39,623 nucleotides of DNA, from positions 1 to 39,623 of the IMG/VR virus record IMGVR_UViG_3300020455_001391; one strand, 5' to 3'. Positions 28,949 to 37,827 of this stretch are shown one piece after another (the stretch's first letter is position 1; each line of letters opens with the position of its first letter). Under the pieces are notes generated by a model that was given only the letters and a program-made list of their open reading frames with translations, did no database searches and was not told the DNA's origin. This stretch comes from a virus. The position numbers and the translations under genes are program-made.

Positions 28949-30865
28949 GTGAGACTATACGAATACGTATTTGAACTTCAGGACAGAGTGACGAAAACGA
29001 TGGAGAAAATTTCCAGCGGTCAAACGTCTATGATGCGTAAGTTCCAACAGTCTCAACGAGCAGGTATTGACGCTTACGACAGGGTGAACCGATCGGCCAG
29101 AGGTTATGAGGCTACCCTGGGCAGGTTGAAACGTGCAGTAATAGCTGCTTTTGCAACCGGGGCTATTCTGGCTGCGGCCAAAGATGTAACGGCAATTACT
29201 GCCAAATATCAGGCCTATGAAAATGCTATAAACTTTGCTTCTGGCTCTGCTGAAGAGGCTGCTAAGAATCAGGAATTCTTGGCTGATACCATTCAGCGAT
29301 ACAGGCTACCAATGGAGGCTGCAACTAGTGGGTTTAAGCAACTCACAGCTTCGATGATGGGTACTAAGCTTCAGGGTGAGCAGTCAAGGAGAATATTTGA
29401 TGCTGTAGGCGTAGCGGCTACTGCTATGAATCTTTCAGGTGAGCAGGTAAACGGGACATTTCTAGCACTTGGACAAATCATGTCCAAGGGTAAAGTTCAA
29501 GCTGAGGAATTGAGAGGTCAATTGGGTGAGCGATTGCCCGGAGCTTTCAATATAGCTGCTAGAGCAATGGGTGTAACTCAAGCCGAGTTGAATAAAATGT
29601 TAGAGACTGGTCAGGTTGTCTCTGAGGACTTTCTGCCCAAGTTTGCTGCGGAACTTAGAAGAACCTATGAAGGAGCTTTGCCAGATGCGATTAACTCATT
29701 GCAGGCAAATACTAATATGTTTCAGAATCAGGTTACAACTCTGAAACGGCAGTTAGGAAGTGAGCTTCAACCTGCAATGCTTACATTTTTTCAAACCATG
29801 ACTCAGGGATTGCAAGAGCTCTCGCCTGTGCTTATTCAAGGAGCTCAACAATTGAATATTTATTTAGGGGCTAATAAGGATAACATGATCGATATCATGA
29901 AGTCTGGTTTGGGTTATCTCAAATTCCTGTTCGATCACCGAAATGAAATCCTATTCCTTGCCAAGGCTTACCTTACCTATAAGGCGGGGCTTGTGGCTTA
30001 TACCCTTGCCGTAAAAGCCATGACTATAGTTCAGACCGCTTGGAATGTAGCTATGGGACTCAGTGGAACCGTTGCGGTAATTGCTGCAACTGGTATTAAA
30101 ACCGCTGCCGATGCCTGGGCGGCTTTCAACTTGATTATTGCGGCCAGTCCTATTGGAGCTGTGGCGGCTCTTGTGGGAGCGGCTGCCGGGGCATTCCTTT
30201 TGTTTGGCGGTAACCTAAAGAAATCTAACGATGAGTTTGAACGATTTAATAAACTACAAGAAGACTTTGAGAAGGGGCAAGTAAGTAGAGATGATTTAGA
30301 GAAGCGTTTTCAAAACATTGATCTCCTTAGTCAGAATGAGAGGCAGGATTTAGCGTCACAATATCAGCAAGAAATTGATAAAGTTCAGAGACAATTATCG
30401 GCTAATAGAATTGCTATAAGAGATGTAGATATAGATAAGGCGAGGTCTGAATATAACGCTATGTTAAATGGAGGTAATGCGAGTGCCTCGCAAATTGCGG
30501 CTGCGCAAAACAGAATTAACAATTATGAATCAGCACAATCTCAGATTAAATCTCTTACCAAGTCTTTCGACCAACTTTCGAACCGACTACATATTGTCAA
30601 TGGAATAGTCAAGGCCGGACAAACCACTCCGGGCGGAACTGATCCGATGCTAACTACACCGGACGCGCAAACGCAGCAAAGCCTTGATGGCATCATTGCC
30701 GGAGGCAAGAAGGTTACTCATGTGACCTTGAATATTGACACGATCAATGGTATTGGCGAAGTGATTTCAACAACTGTCGGGGAAAATCTGGATGACATTG
30801 GAGATAAAATTCTCGAAGTAGTGACAAGGGCTTTGAATGGTGCAACTCAAACGATTGGCAACTGA
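28949..30865 (+). CDS. Tail tape measure protein
   Basis: A 638-residue protein that sets tail length and takes part in DNA passage. The N-terminus (MRLYEYVFELQDRVTKTMEK) leads into a helical region; 100-250 holds the tape-measure domain with SKGKVQAEELRGQLGERLPG and MGVTQAELNKMLETGQVVSE, a well-known signature. Hydrophobic helices lie near 60-80 and 345-420 (AVAALVGAAAGAFLLFGG), followed by a coiled coil and a Gly/Thr-rich tail. Starts with GTG 28949, one base after the chaperone -1 frame stop. The length predicts a fairly short tail. Confidence 0.92.
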   Translation: MRLYEYVFELQDRVTKTMEKISSGQTSMMRKFQQSQRAGIDAYDRVNRSARGYEATLGRLKRAVIAAFATGAILAAAKDVTAITAKYQAYENAINFASGSAEEAAKNQEFLADTIQRYRLPMEAATSGFKQLTASMMGTKLQGEQSRRIFDAVGVAATAMNLSGEQVNGTFLALGQIMSKGKVQAEELRGQLGERLPGAFNIAARAMGVTQAELNKMLETGQVVSEDFLPKFAAELRRTYEGALPDAINSLQANTNMFQNQVTTLKRQLGSELQPAMLTFFQTMTQGLQELSPVLIQGAQQLNIYLGANKDNMIDIMKSGLGYLKFLFDHRNEILFLAKAYLTYKAGLVAYTLAVKAMTIVQTAWNVAMGLSGTVAVIAATGIKTAADAWAAFNLIIAASPIGAVAALVGAAAGAFLLFGGNLKKSNDEFERFNKLQEDFEKGQVSRDDLEKRFQNIDLLSQNERQDLASQYQQEIDKVQRQLSANRIAIRDVDIDKARSEYNAMLNGGNASASQIAAAQNRINNYESAQSQIKSLTKSFDQLSNRLHIVNGIVKAGQTTPGGTDPMLTTPDAQTQQSLDGIIAGGKKVTHVTLNIDTINGIGEVISTTVGENLDDIGDKILEVVTRALNGATQTIGN

Positions 30866-31524
30866 TGGCAGAGCAATTTGTAAAGGGTAAGCAGTTCAAT
30901 ATCATAGACCTCTATCAGAGGGTTTTTGGCTATAAGGGAATCCCATATCCTGCCGGAGATTTATCTCCCAACCTAGACCCAAGAGGCAAGGTAAACGCCC
31001 TGATTAGCGGGACTAAATTCAGTGATCAGAGCGGGGCTATCGAGCCTTTCCAATTACAAGGAGACTTCAATCCTAATTCTGATAATGGTGTAAGATTGTT
31101 CATGCCAATTAAGCTCGATGGAATTCAGCTTCAGAATGAGCCTTTGGTTGAGTTGAGAGGAAAGAATATGATCAAGCGAACCGAATTAACCGGAGAACAT
31201 AGAGAAGGCGTGACAAATAAGCGCGGAACGGTTAAGGAGCTGATCAATATTGACGACTACAAAATCACTATCAGAGGGATAGTGATAAACGATGAAAGCG
31301 AAGAGTACCCTGAGGCGGCCATGAGACAGATAAGAAAGATTGTTGAAGCCAGACGAAGCGTGTCTATTGAGTGTCAGCTTACCAATATTTTCAATATAAC
31401 CCTCATGGCTATCGAAGATCATAGCTACCCGGCTGTTCCGGGTCTTCAGCATGCCCAGGGCTATGAGATTGTCGGGTATAGCGATGAGGATTTTGAGAGT
31501 GAATTAATCAGTCAGTTAAGCTAG
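30865..31524 (+). CDS. DUF6046-like tail/baseplate protein
   Basis: A 219-residue protein right after the tape measure (TGATG overlap). The second half (NKRGTVKELINIDDYKITIRGIVI then YPEAAMRQIRKI and VPGLQHAQGYEIVGYSDEDF) matches what I know as DUF6046 of Bacteroidota phages. Its position corresponds to the DNA-circularisation or tail-initiator gene of Mu-like phages. It is probably a structural link between tube and baseplate hub. Confidence 0.7.
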   Translation: MAEQFVKGKQFNIIDLYQRVFGYKGIPYPAGDLSPNLDPRGKVNALISGTKFSDQSGAIEPFQLQGDFNPNSDNGVRLFMPIKLDGIQLQNEPLVELRGKNMIKRTELTGEHREGVTNKRGTVKELINIDDYKITIRGIVINDESEEYPEAAMRQIRKIVEARRSVSIECQLTNIFNITLMAIEDHSYPAVPGLQHAQGYEIVGYSDEDFESELISQLS

Positions 31525-31535
31525 CAGTATTGAGA

Positions 31536-31781
31536 ATGAAGATCGAAACGAAATTTAACAAAGGTGACAAGGTTTGGACCATTGAAAATAATCAGATAGT
31601 TCAGTTTCCAATTCAAGACGTCCAGTATAAATATGGAGCTGTGTCTTATGAGTTGCAAACTCATAAATCCCAAACGATTGGGCTGGATAAAGACAGATCA
31701 ATCATAAGAAATGAAAAGGAATGCTTTGGTTCAATTCAAGATTTAGCAGACTACTTTATTAGTAAAAATGAGACTAAGTGA
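31536..31781 (+). CDS. Small conserved protein, possible SH3-like fold
   Basis: An 81-residue protein. The start MKIETKFNKGDKVWTIENNQ, with a GDKVW turn and short strands, suggests a small beta-barrel (SH3-like), followed by a helix SIQDLADYFISK. It has an AT-rich sequence unlike its tail neighbours and sits between two baseplate genes, so it may be cargo rather than structural. ATG 31536 is preferred to TTG 31530. Confidence 0.6.
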   Translation: MKIETKFNKGDKVWTIENNQIVQFPIQDVQYKYGAVSYELQTHKSQTIGLDKDRSIIRNEKECFGSIQDLADYFISKNETK

Positions 31782-31811
31782 AATTCAATTTTAACCATAT
31801 AACAAAAGCAA

Positions 31812-32804
31812 ATGAAGCGAACATTTTTAACAGTGATGCTCATGTTTGTATTAGCATGTAAAATCACCATCGGGGCGACTGAATATCGCCAAGTCCATGA
31901 AGTAAAGATTGAGCAGGATTTTTCTCAGCTCACTCATGAGGCAATTATTGAACTTCCGAGAATTAGCCAAGTGCTGGCAGATCAGATAAAGCCGGGCGAT
32001 TCAGTCACGGTAAATCTGGCTTATGAAGGCGTTTACGAAGGTACAGAGTTTACCGGGTACGTGAGGCAAGTATCTCCTAAAATTCCTGTAGTTGTGGAGT
32101 GCGAGAACGCTACCTATCTAATGAAGCGGGTAAACATCGTGAAGGCATGGAAGGAGACTACACTTAAAGAGGTGCTTAACTACCTCGTAGATGCTACTAA
32201 CAGCCAGAATTTAGGTAAGGCAATAACGCTGAATACTAGCCATGTACCGGATATCAATTTCGAGACTTTCAGAATTAGCAATGTAAGCGCAGCAAGAGCC
32301 ATTCAAGACATCAAGGACAGGTACGGGTTAAAGGCTTATTTCAGAGATCACGAGCTATACGTTGGCTTTGCCTATTTGGACAAACCGGGAGAGGTTGGTT
32401 ATAATCTTGGTCTCAATGTGATTGAAGACAAACTAACCTTTAGGACGGCTGATCAGGTGAGGCTCCGGGTAAAGGCTACATCAATACAAAAGGACAATAA
32501 ACATATTGACGTTGAGGTAGGTGATCCTGAGGGTGAGCTGAGGAGTCTGGTCTTTTACAATATCTCCGATAAGGTAACACTTCAGGCACTCGCTAAGGAG
32601 GAAATTCAGAAGTACAAATATGATGGGTTCGAAGGCAGTTTGAAGAGCTTTTTAATACCCTTCGCAACCTTTGGAATGACAGCGAAGATATTCTCACCAA
32701 ACTACCCGGAAAAAGACGGCAGTTACCACATTGATAAGGTTAAAACTTCTTTTGGTGTGGACGGTGCAAGGCGTGATGTTACCATAGGAATCAAGCTAGT
32801 TTAA
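31812..32804 (+). CDS. Baseplate hub protein (Mu gp44 / P2 gpD-like)
   Basis: A 330-residue hub protein of the contractile baseplate. Typical segments: ITIGATEYRQVHEVKIEQDFSQ, VVVECENATYLMKR, KETTLKEVLNYLVDATN, FRISNVSAARAIQDIKDRYGLKAYFRDHELYVGF and the closing SYHIDKVKTSFGVDGARR. The first 20 residues (MKRTFLTVMLMFVLACKITI) mimic a lipoprotein signal (VLAC). The family normally begins near the KITIG strand, so the apparent signal is likely part of the first strand or a start-site artefact (ATG 31836 or 31842 are alternatives). Confidence 0.83.
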   Translation: MKRTFLTVMLMFVLACKITIGATEYRQVHEVKIEQDFSQLTHEAIIELPRISQVLADQIKPGDSVTVNLAYEGVYEGTEFTGYVRQVSPKIPVVVECENATYLMKRVNIVKAWKETTLKEVLNYLVDATNSQNLGKAITLNTSHVPDINFETFRISNVSAARAIQDIKDRYGLKAYFRDHELYVGFAYLDKPGEVGYNLGLNVIEDKLTFRTADQVRLRVKATSIQKDNKHIDVEVGDPEGELRSLVFYNISDKVTLQALAKEEIQKYKYDGFEGSLKSFLIPFATFGMTAKIFSPNYPEKDGSYHIDKVKTSFGVDGARRDVTIGIKLV

Positions 32805-32815
32805 CACCTTAGAAA

Positions 32816-33325
32816 GTGACTAAAGAGGAGAAATTTCAGCAAGCAATGAAGGAGTTTGGTAAAACTCCGTCCGTGTGCTTTCCGGCAGAGGTGCAGGAAG
32901 TAGACAAGGAAGCTTTGACCTGTGTGGTTTCTCCTATTAATGGAGCCGAGATGTTTGATGTTCGGCTCAAGGCTTCTGTCAATTCTGTAACTGATGGTAT
33001 TGTTCAGTTTCCGGTTGAAGGCACAACTGTTTTAGTCTGTTTAATCGGTAATGATCCTGAGTTGGGGTTTGTGGCCGCTGTGGATGAGGTGGATGAAGTG
33101 TTGATGTTCGGGGGCGAAAACGGAGGGTTAACTATCACTCCTAAGCTGGTTGAAGAGCTAAACAAGACCAATGCCCGGATAGATGCCATAGTGGAGTCAT
33201 TGACCGGGTTTATGCCTGTGCCGAATGATGGCGGAGCTGCGCTGAAGACTTACGCAAACGCTCAATTGGCAGGGAAGGCAAATGGAGACTTCTCTGAGAT
33301 TGAAAATGAAAAGATTAGGCATTGA
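32816..33325 (+). CDS. Baseplate spike protein (gpV/Mu gp45-like, compact)
   Basis: A 169-residue protein starting with GTG 32816. An OB-like N-terminal part (VCFPAEVQEVDKEALTCVVS, TVLVCLIGNDPELGFVAAVDEVDEV) is followed by a short helix and the FSEIENEKIRH ending, a feature of compact Bacteroidota spikes. It follows the hub gene and would sit at the tail tip. It lacks a long beta-helix, so the spike is short or completed by another protein. Its stop overlaps the next start (TGATG). Confidence 0.75.
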   Translation: MTKEEKFQQAMKEFGKTPSVCFPAEVQEVDKEALTCVVSPINGAEMFDVRLKASVNSVTDGIVQFPVEGTTVLVCLIGNDPELGFVAAVDEVDEVLMFGGENGGLTITPKLVEELNKTNARIDAIVESLTGFMPVPNDGGAALKTYANAQLAGKANGDFSEIENEKIRH

Positions 33326-33612
33326 TGACTGACATTCTTTTAGACGATGATCTCGATTTACAAATAGTCAATAATGACTTTGTGATCGGTGATGCTACTG
33401 AACAAAATCAGAAGCTTATCATATCTGCTAATAAGGGAGAGGTTCGGCCTTATGCTTTTGTTGGGGTTGGCATTGCTCAGGCTGTTCATGATGATAACGT
33501 GGGCAGCTTGAAGCAAGAAATCATTAAGCAGTTTGAATTAGATGGTATGACCTTGAACAGGCTGAATATAAAGTCTAGTGGTACTATGGAAATTGACGCA
33601 ACCTATGGCTAA
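33325..33612 (+). CDS. Baseplate wedge-like protein (Mu gp46 / gpW-like)
   Basis: A 95-residue protein: MTDILLDDDLDLQIVNNDFVIGDATEQNQKLII, then an ANKGEVRPYAFVGVGIAQAV segment. This ILL-DDDLDL-x5-DF-x-I-GD-x3-Q pattern is typical of the small GP46/gp25-like baseplate proteins of Mu-like Bacteroidota phages. It sits between spike and LysM-like protein. ATG 33325 is used; TTG 33322 is the alternative. Confidence 0.7.
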   Translation: MTDILLDDDLDLQIVNNDFVIGDATEQNQKLIISANKGEVRPYAFVGVGIAQAVHDDNVGSLKQEIIKQFELDGMTLNRLNIKSSGTMEIDATYG

Positions 33613-33946
33613 GAGCAAGTACACAGTAACCTCCGGTCAGAAGTTGATGGACGTAGCCCTTGAGGTGTACGGAGACATAACAGGAATTTTCAAGCTCTTG
33701 GAAGATAACCCGGAGCTGATCACCGTTCAGGATGATCTTGAGGGCGGTCAGGTACTGCGGATTGATTCTGACAAGGTGGTAAACAAAGAGATTGCCAGCT
33801 ACTTCAGCCGAACACGCCAAAATGTGAATACTTGGAGTTGGGAGGAGCAAGGTGATGAACCGGACGAAAATGGACTTACTAGTAGTGATGAAATACTGCT
33901 GATTAGCAGTGATGAGATAGTGCTTAAATCAAGTGATCAAGTATGA
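33605..33946 (+). CDS. LysM-like tail protein (gpX-like)
   Basis: A 113-residue protein with an N-terminal LysM-like unit (YTVTSGQKLMDVALEVYGDITGIFKLLEDNP, then LEGGQVLRI), as in phage gpX tail proteins that connect tube and baseplate. The C-terminus ends in repeats: SSDEILLISSDEIVLKSSDQ, encoded by near-identical 24-base blocks. It starts within the previous gene (8-base ATGGCTAA overlap) and overlaps the next by ATGA. Confidence 0.72.
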   Translation: MAKSKYTVTSGQKLMDVALEVYGDITGIFKLLEDNPELITVQDDLEGGQVLRIDSDKVVNKEIASYFSRTRQNVNTWSWEEQGDEPDENGLTSSDEILLISSDEIVLKSSDQV

Positions 33947-34329
33947 ATTTAGATAGGACTTTTGCGCAGATAAACACGATTCTAAACAACGTCTGGAATG
34001 GTGTATATGCTACTCAGACTCAATTGAACAATGTAACCGGGGAAGACATTGTGTTCACCAATGTTGTGACACTTGATAAAAATTACACCTCGTCAAAGGT
34101 AATAGATGCACCGTTGGCTTATGCTGATGTTGCCAACCCTGAACTAGTTAATAAGAAGAGACGTAGTCGAGTTGATTACTTGACGGCTGATGGTGTAAAT
34201 ATTCCAACCTTTCCGGCAGGCTGGATAGTACGGTTGAATAACTACAACAATACCAATGGAGCAAAGAACCGGGTGTTCATGGAGTGGAATGGTGAGACTG
34301 TGATCCTTCAGGTGATAAATCTTGGATAA
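33943..34329 (+). CDS. Tail-region protein, unknown function
   Basis: A 128-residue protein with an N-terminal helix (NLDRTFAQINTILNNVWNGV) and a beta-rich, Asn/Thr-rich rest ending in a GAKNRVFMEWNGETVILQVI hairpin. It resembles small fibre or decoration proteins by composition, but no family is recognised. It lies in the baseplate operon, overlapping the LysM-like gene by ATGA. Confidence 0.65.
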   Translation: MNLDRTFAQINTILNNVWNGVYATQTQLNNVTGEDIVFTNVVTLDKNYTSSKVIDAPLAYADVANPELVNKKRRSRVDYLTADGVNIPTFPAGWIVRLNNYNNTNGAKNRVFMEWNGETVILQVINLG

Positions 34330-34330
34330 C

Positions 34331-34555
34331 ATGGATGAGGAAATAAGACAAGAGATTAAAGAACTTGACCCTGTTACAATTGAACAGGAGTTGATTCAGG
34401 ATGGGTTGAACTCAAACTATCGACCAATAATCCAGGTGTATGATACCGGAACACATTTGATCACAGAGACTATCTATTACAGATTTAAAGTCAATCACCG
34501 CGAATGGGCTGCTGAATTGGGTAGAGGTTATTTGAAGGAGGTTAAAAATGGCTAA
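34331..34555 (+). CDS. Small acidic tail-region protein
   Basis: A 74-residue protein (MDEEIRQEIKELDPVTIEQE) with an acidic helix and a strand-rich middle. No family recognised. ATG 34331 is one base after the previous stop. A strong GGAGG near its end serves the next gene, which it overlaps by 8 bases; the two are probably co-translated. Confidence 0.6.
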   Translation: MDEEIRQEIKELDPVTIEQELIQDGLNSNYRPIIQVYDTGTHLITETIYYRFKVNHREWAAELGRGYLKEVKNG

Positions 34556-36173
34556 TAATTTCAAAGAGGTATTTGGCACTGGAGTTGTGCCGGGGATAGT
34601 GTTTGATAGGTCTGGTCACCAGAGTGGTGTTGGTACTTATGACGACCCAAAAATAACGCCTACAACCGCCCTGCTTAATACTAATATCAAAGCTGTGATA
34701 GGTGGAGGATATTACAGCTCATTGAACTTTACCATAAGTGGTGAAATGAAAGCTGATGGAAAGGTAATAATCAAAAATAGCACCATAATTATTGGACAGA
34801 ATTCAGGCACAAAGCTTCAAGGAATCAAGTTTATTAACACCTCGTTCAACGCTAGAGGTTATACATCGATCACTAGAAACTATATTGATAATATCTACAA
34901 AAACTGCACTGGCCTGATGTGTTACAAGGCCGCTGATGTATATGTCAGATGTGTGTTTGTTGATTGTTCTGCACAGGTGTTAGACTTAGCTAGGGCTAAC
35001 TTTTCTATTTTTGACGGCACCTGTAACTTTAGTGGTGATGGATTTGAACGATTTGAAAACTGTTATGTTTCAAGGAATTCTATCATAAGAATGCAGTCTC
35101 CAACTTACTTCACCAGAAACAATGTTGAAGGGCTTATACAAGTAGCAATTACCGGAGGCTATGGCTTATTTGCAATTCAAGACGGTAGAGCCGGAACGCC
35201 ACAAGATCACGGGTATCCTGCCGGGGTTAGCTGGCTGAATTCTGCAAATGTAGCAGCCGTAGGAGGAACAGGAAACTGGGACGCAGCGGTTGCAACGTGT
35301 ATCAATGACGATCCTCTCTTTAATAATACAAGTGTTGGAGATTATAGAGTACAGGCAGGCTCTCCAATGATAGGAGCGGCTACCGGGGGCGCAAATATTG
35401 GTAATGCAAAAGTTGGGGTTTCAATTTATAATAACACTGTTTCGAACACTGTGTTTGTTGCTCCTGATGGAAATATTGATGTTTCAGCGAGTCCTGTATA
35501 TAGATTGTTGGGAGGTTCTGCGGATGGGGAGATAAACTATGTTTTCAGAATTGGATCACAACCATTGACCATCAATGAGAAGGTTCTTTTAGTTGCTGAT
35601 TTGTTTTTTGACTCATCTTTTCCGGGTGGCACTTCTGAAAACAATAATGTTCCTGACTCTCAGCCGGTGTCTACTAATTACCCTCAAGAGTTGGTTACAA
35701 CAGGAGCTGCTCCTGATAATGTTACTTTGATTTGTGCTAATCATGGTGTTCCTGTAGGGCAAACCGTAAGGGTAAACGGTGAAGATAGATTAGTGGATAG
35801 TGTGCCTGATGTTAACACGATCATTCTTGATTCAGCTTTGAGAGCTATCGTTGGCAGTGGAGTTTCCTTCACTTATGGATCAGCTTCTCAACAAGCCTCT
35901 CTTAGACCCAATAGACTCTCATATAAAATGAGATTTAGCACACAGCAGTTAAAACCAGCAAACGATGCTGAATGGGATAACGGTTTGAATCCATCCTATG
36001 GGCTGGCGGGGGCATTCTTTACAATGGAATGGGACACAGTACCGGAACTGATTATTGACGGTGCGAATGTTTATGGTAACGCTGATCCTGATCGACCTTT
36101 CGGGGTATTGGGCACACCTATAAGTGCTACATGGATCGAGTTAGTAGTGGTTTTAACAAACAATTTTAAATAA
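34548..36173 (+). CDS. Beta-helix-like receptor-binding or tailspike protein
   Basis: A 541-residue protein. Residues 40-240 show repeating short strands with N, T and G turns (IIKNSTIIIG, GIKFINTSFN, NIYKNCTGLM, VRCVFVDCSAQ, FENCYVSRN), the pattern of a right-handed parallel beta-helix. Residues 245-285 carry PLFNNTSVGDYRVQAGSPMIGAA, a repeat seen at the end of secreted beta-helix proteins. The C-terminal 230 residues look like beta-sandwich modules. It is a likely host-surface binding or degrading component; no catalytic residues can be named. Confidence 0.72.
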   Translation: MANNFKEVFGTGVVPGIVFDRSGHQSGVGTYDDPKITPTTALLNTNIKAVIGGGYYSSLNFTISGEMKADGKVIIKNSTIIIGQNSGTKLQGIKFINTSFNARGYTSITRNYIDNIYKNCTGLMCYKAADVYVRCVFVDCSAQVLDLARANFSIFDGTCNFSGDGFERFENCYVSRNSIIRMQSPTYFTRNNVEGLIQVAITGGYGLFAIQDGRAGTPQDHGYPAGVSWLNSANVAAVGGTGNWDAAVATCINDDPLFNNTSVGDYRVQAGSPMIGAATGGANIGNAKVGVSIYNNTVSNTVFVAPDGNIDVSASPVYRLLGGSADGEINYVFRIGSQPLTINEKVLLVADLFFDSSFPGGTSENNNVPDSQPVSTNYPQELVTTGAAPDNVTLICANHGVPVGQTVRVNGEDRLVDSVPDVNTIILDSALRAIVGSGVSFTYGSASQQASLRPNRLSYKMRFSTQQLKPANDAEWDNGLNPSYGLAGAFFTMEWDTVPELIIDGANVYGNADPDRPFGVLGTPISATWIELVVVLTNNFK

Positions 36174-36493
36174 TGGCTGGAGGAGTATTAGGCTTTAATC
36201 TGGATACTACCCCTGTGGTTGGGTTTTTAGGCTTCTCAGTAGGGCTGGATGGCCTGACTCCTGTACAGGTTAAAGATCGCAAAGGTAAGGTTCTTTCAAA
36301 CGTGACCCTTGAGGCTGAGAATGCTACTTCAGGAGTCCCCTTTGAGAACACTACTGACGCAACCGGAACAGCCTTAATGCAGCTCGATAACCCAACCACG
36401 ATAACAGCAAAAAAGGACTTGGTTGAAGTAGATACAGCTTTTGCTGGTGAAAACACATTGGTAATTGAGTTAGATGACGATTTGATGATTTAG
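36173..36493 (+). CDS. Small Ig/CnaB-like tail-region protein
   Basis: A 106-residue beta-rich protein: LTPVQVKDRKGKVLSNVTLEAENATSG, TDATGTALMQL, NPTTITAKKDL and a final ENTLVIELDDD strand. The order of strands resembles a carboxypeptidase-regulatory/CnaB-type fold. It overlaps the beta-helix gene by TAATG and probably decorates the fibre or baseplate. Confidence 0.6.
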   Translation: MAGGVLGFNLDTTPVVGFLGFSVGLDGLTPVQVKDRKGKVLSNVTLEAENATSGVPFENTTDATGTALMQLDNPTTITAKKDLVEVDTAFAGENTLVIELDDDLMI

Positions 36494-36496
36494 ACT

Positions 36497-37354
36497 ATGG
36501 CTAGAACAGCAAAAGAGTGGTATGATATTCTCATAGCTGAGAAAGAGACTCAGGCCAGCTTAACCGATTTAGGTTATGAAGGCGATGACGCTGAGACTCT
36601 TTTGAACGACCTAAACAGTAATTCAAAGGTTGCTGTGTGGCGTTTGATGTGCTGGCTGTTTGCCTATGTTGCTGCATTCTTCGATCAGTTCTTTGACATC
36701 TTTAAAGCTGAGGTAGATGAGAAGTTGAAGGCCATTCCCGGAAACGCTGAGAGTCTAAATAAAGAGGTGCGAAAATTTCAATATGATGACCCTCTGTTGT
36801 TCTACTCAGATGGCTCTTATGGTTATGCTGAGATCGATGCCGCTAAACAGATCATAAAAAGGGTGTCCATTAACACCACTAGCGCAGGAACTCAAGTCAA
36901 AGTAGCGAAGGAGGTTAACGGTGATCCTTCCCCTCTTTCGAACGATGAATTAACAGCGTTTCAAGGCTATTTGAACGAAATTCAATATGCTCAAAAGAAG
37001 CTTGTTGCTACCAGCACGGCAAGCGATAAATTGAAGCTTCCTCTTACTATTTATTATAGTGCAATAGTTCCGCTCGCTACTATTAAGGCACGTGTAGAGC
37101 TGGCAATTACTGAGCATCTGAAAGTCTTGAATTCAGACACCAATTTCGATGGCTCATTTTATCCGCTCGACTTATTGGTGGCCATCAGGGATGTAGATGG
37201 TGTTATTAGCGTTGATGGTGATGATGAAATTGAAGCACGTAATGACCTGGGCGAATTCTCAATTGTAGATAGAGTCTATTACCCTGCATCCGGTTATTAC
37301 ACAATTGACGATGCTTTTCCTTTAGCAGCTACATTAAACTACTCAGTTGAATGA
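36497..37354 (+). CDS. Baseplate J-like protein (Mu gp47-like)
   Basis: A 285-residue wedge protein in a short Bacteroidota form. It starts ARTAKEWYDILIAEKETQAS and has VAVWRLMCWLFAYVAAFFDQFFDIFKAEVDE, the helical motif common to J-like proteins of this phylum, then YSDGSYGYAEIDAAKQIIKRVSI and a domain with IYYSAIVPLATIKARVELAI and FYPLDLLVAIRDVDGV. It is one of the wedge ring proteins. It overlaps the next gene by ATGA. Confidence 0.8.
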   Translation: MARTAKEWYDILIAEKETQASLTDLGYEGDDAETLLNDLNSNSKVAVWRLMCWLFAYVAAFFDQFFDIFKAEVDEKLKAIPGNAESLNKEVRKFQYDDPLLFYSDGSYGYAEIDAAKQIIKRVSINTTSAGTQVKVAKEVNGDPSPLSNDELTAFQGYLNEIQYAQKKLVATSTASDKLKLPLTIYYSAIVPLATIKARVELAITEHLKVLNSDTNFDGSFYPLDLLVAIRDVDGVISVDGDDEIEARNDLGEFSIVDRVYYPASGYYTIDDAFPLAATLNYSVE

Positions 37355-37827
37355 TGAACTTTAATTTCAATACGGATAAGTTCTCTAAAGATTGGTGGCT
37401 TATAGCACTCAGAAAACCGAAGATTCTAGCTTGGTCGAAAGTGCTATTGAGACCATTGGAAATAATAGTCTCCGAATTTAATGCATTCGTTACACTCAAA
37501 CGAGATGAATACAAGTACACGGGTCGCGTAATCTCATTGAGAAACCTATTGATCAGCAAGTTCGGAGTTGGCATAGTGGTTGAGCCGCAGTCTAGTAATG
37601 GAAACCCGTTCATCTTGACTGATTCAGGTGACGGACTGAACTGGCAGCTCGGTAATTCTGGAAACCTTTTGAACCCTGTTGTAGGAGACAGCGGATCAGC
37701 TGTTTTAGATGATGTAGATTTTATAGTCAAAGTTCCAGCAGCTCTCGGAGTTGATTTGAACGAGGTTAGAGGTCTTGTAAATAAGTATAAAGTAGCAGGA
37801 ATAACATTCAAGATAGTTGAGATATGA
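37351..37827 (+). CDS. Baseplate/tail protein next to J (gp48-like by position)
   Basis: A 158-residue protein (MMNFNFNTDKFSKDWWLIAL) with a helical start, YTGRVISLRNLLISKFGVG and a strand-rich end FKIVEI. Its position directly after the J-like gene is that of gpI/gp48 wedge proteins, but similarity cannot be shown by eye. The start may be 37351 or 37354 (ATGATG). It overlaps the fibre gene by ATGA. Confidence 0.65.
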   Translation: MMNFNFNTDKFSKDWWLIALRKPKILAWSKVLLRPLEIIVSEFNAFVTLKRDEYKYTGRVISLRNLLISKFGVGIVVEPQSSNGNPFILTDSGDGLNWQLGNSGNLLNPVVGDSGSAVLDDVDFIVKVPAALGVDLNEVRGLVNKYKVAGITFKIVEI

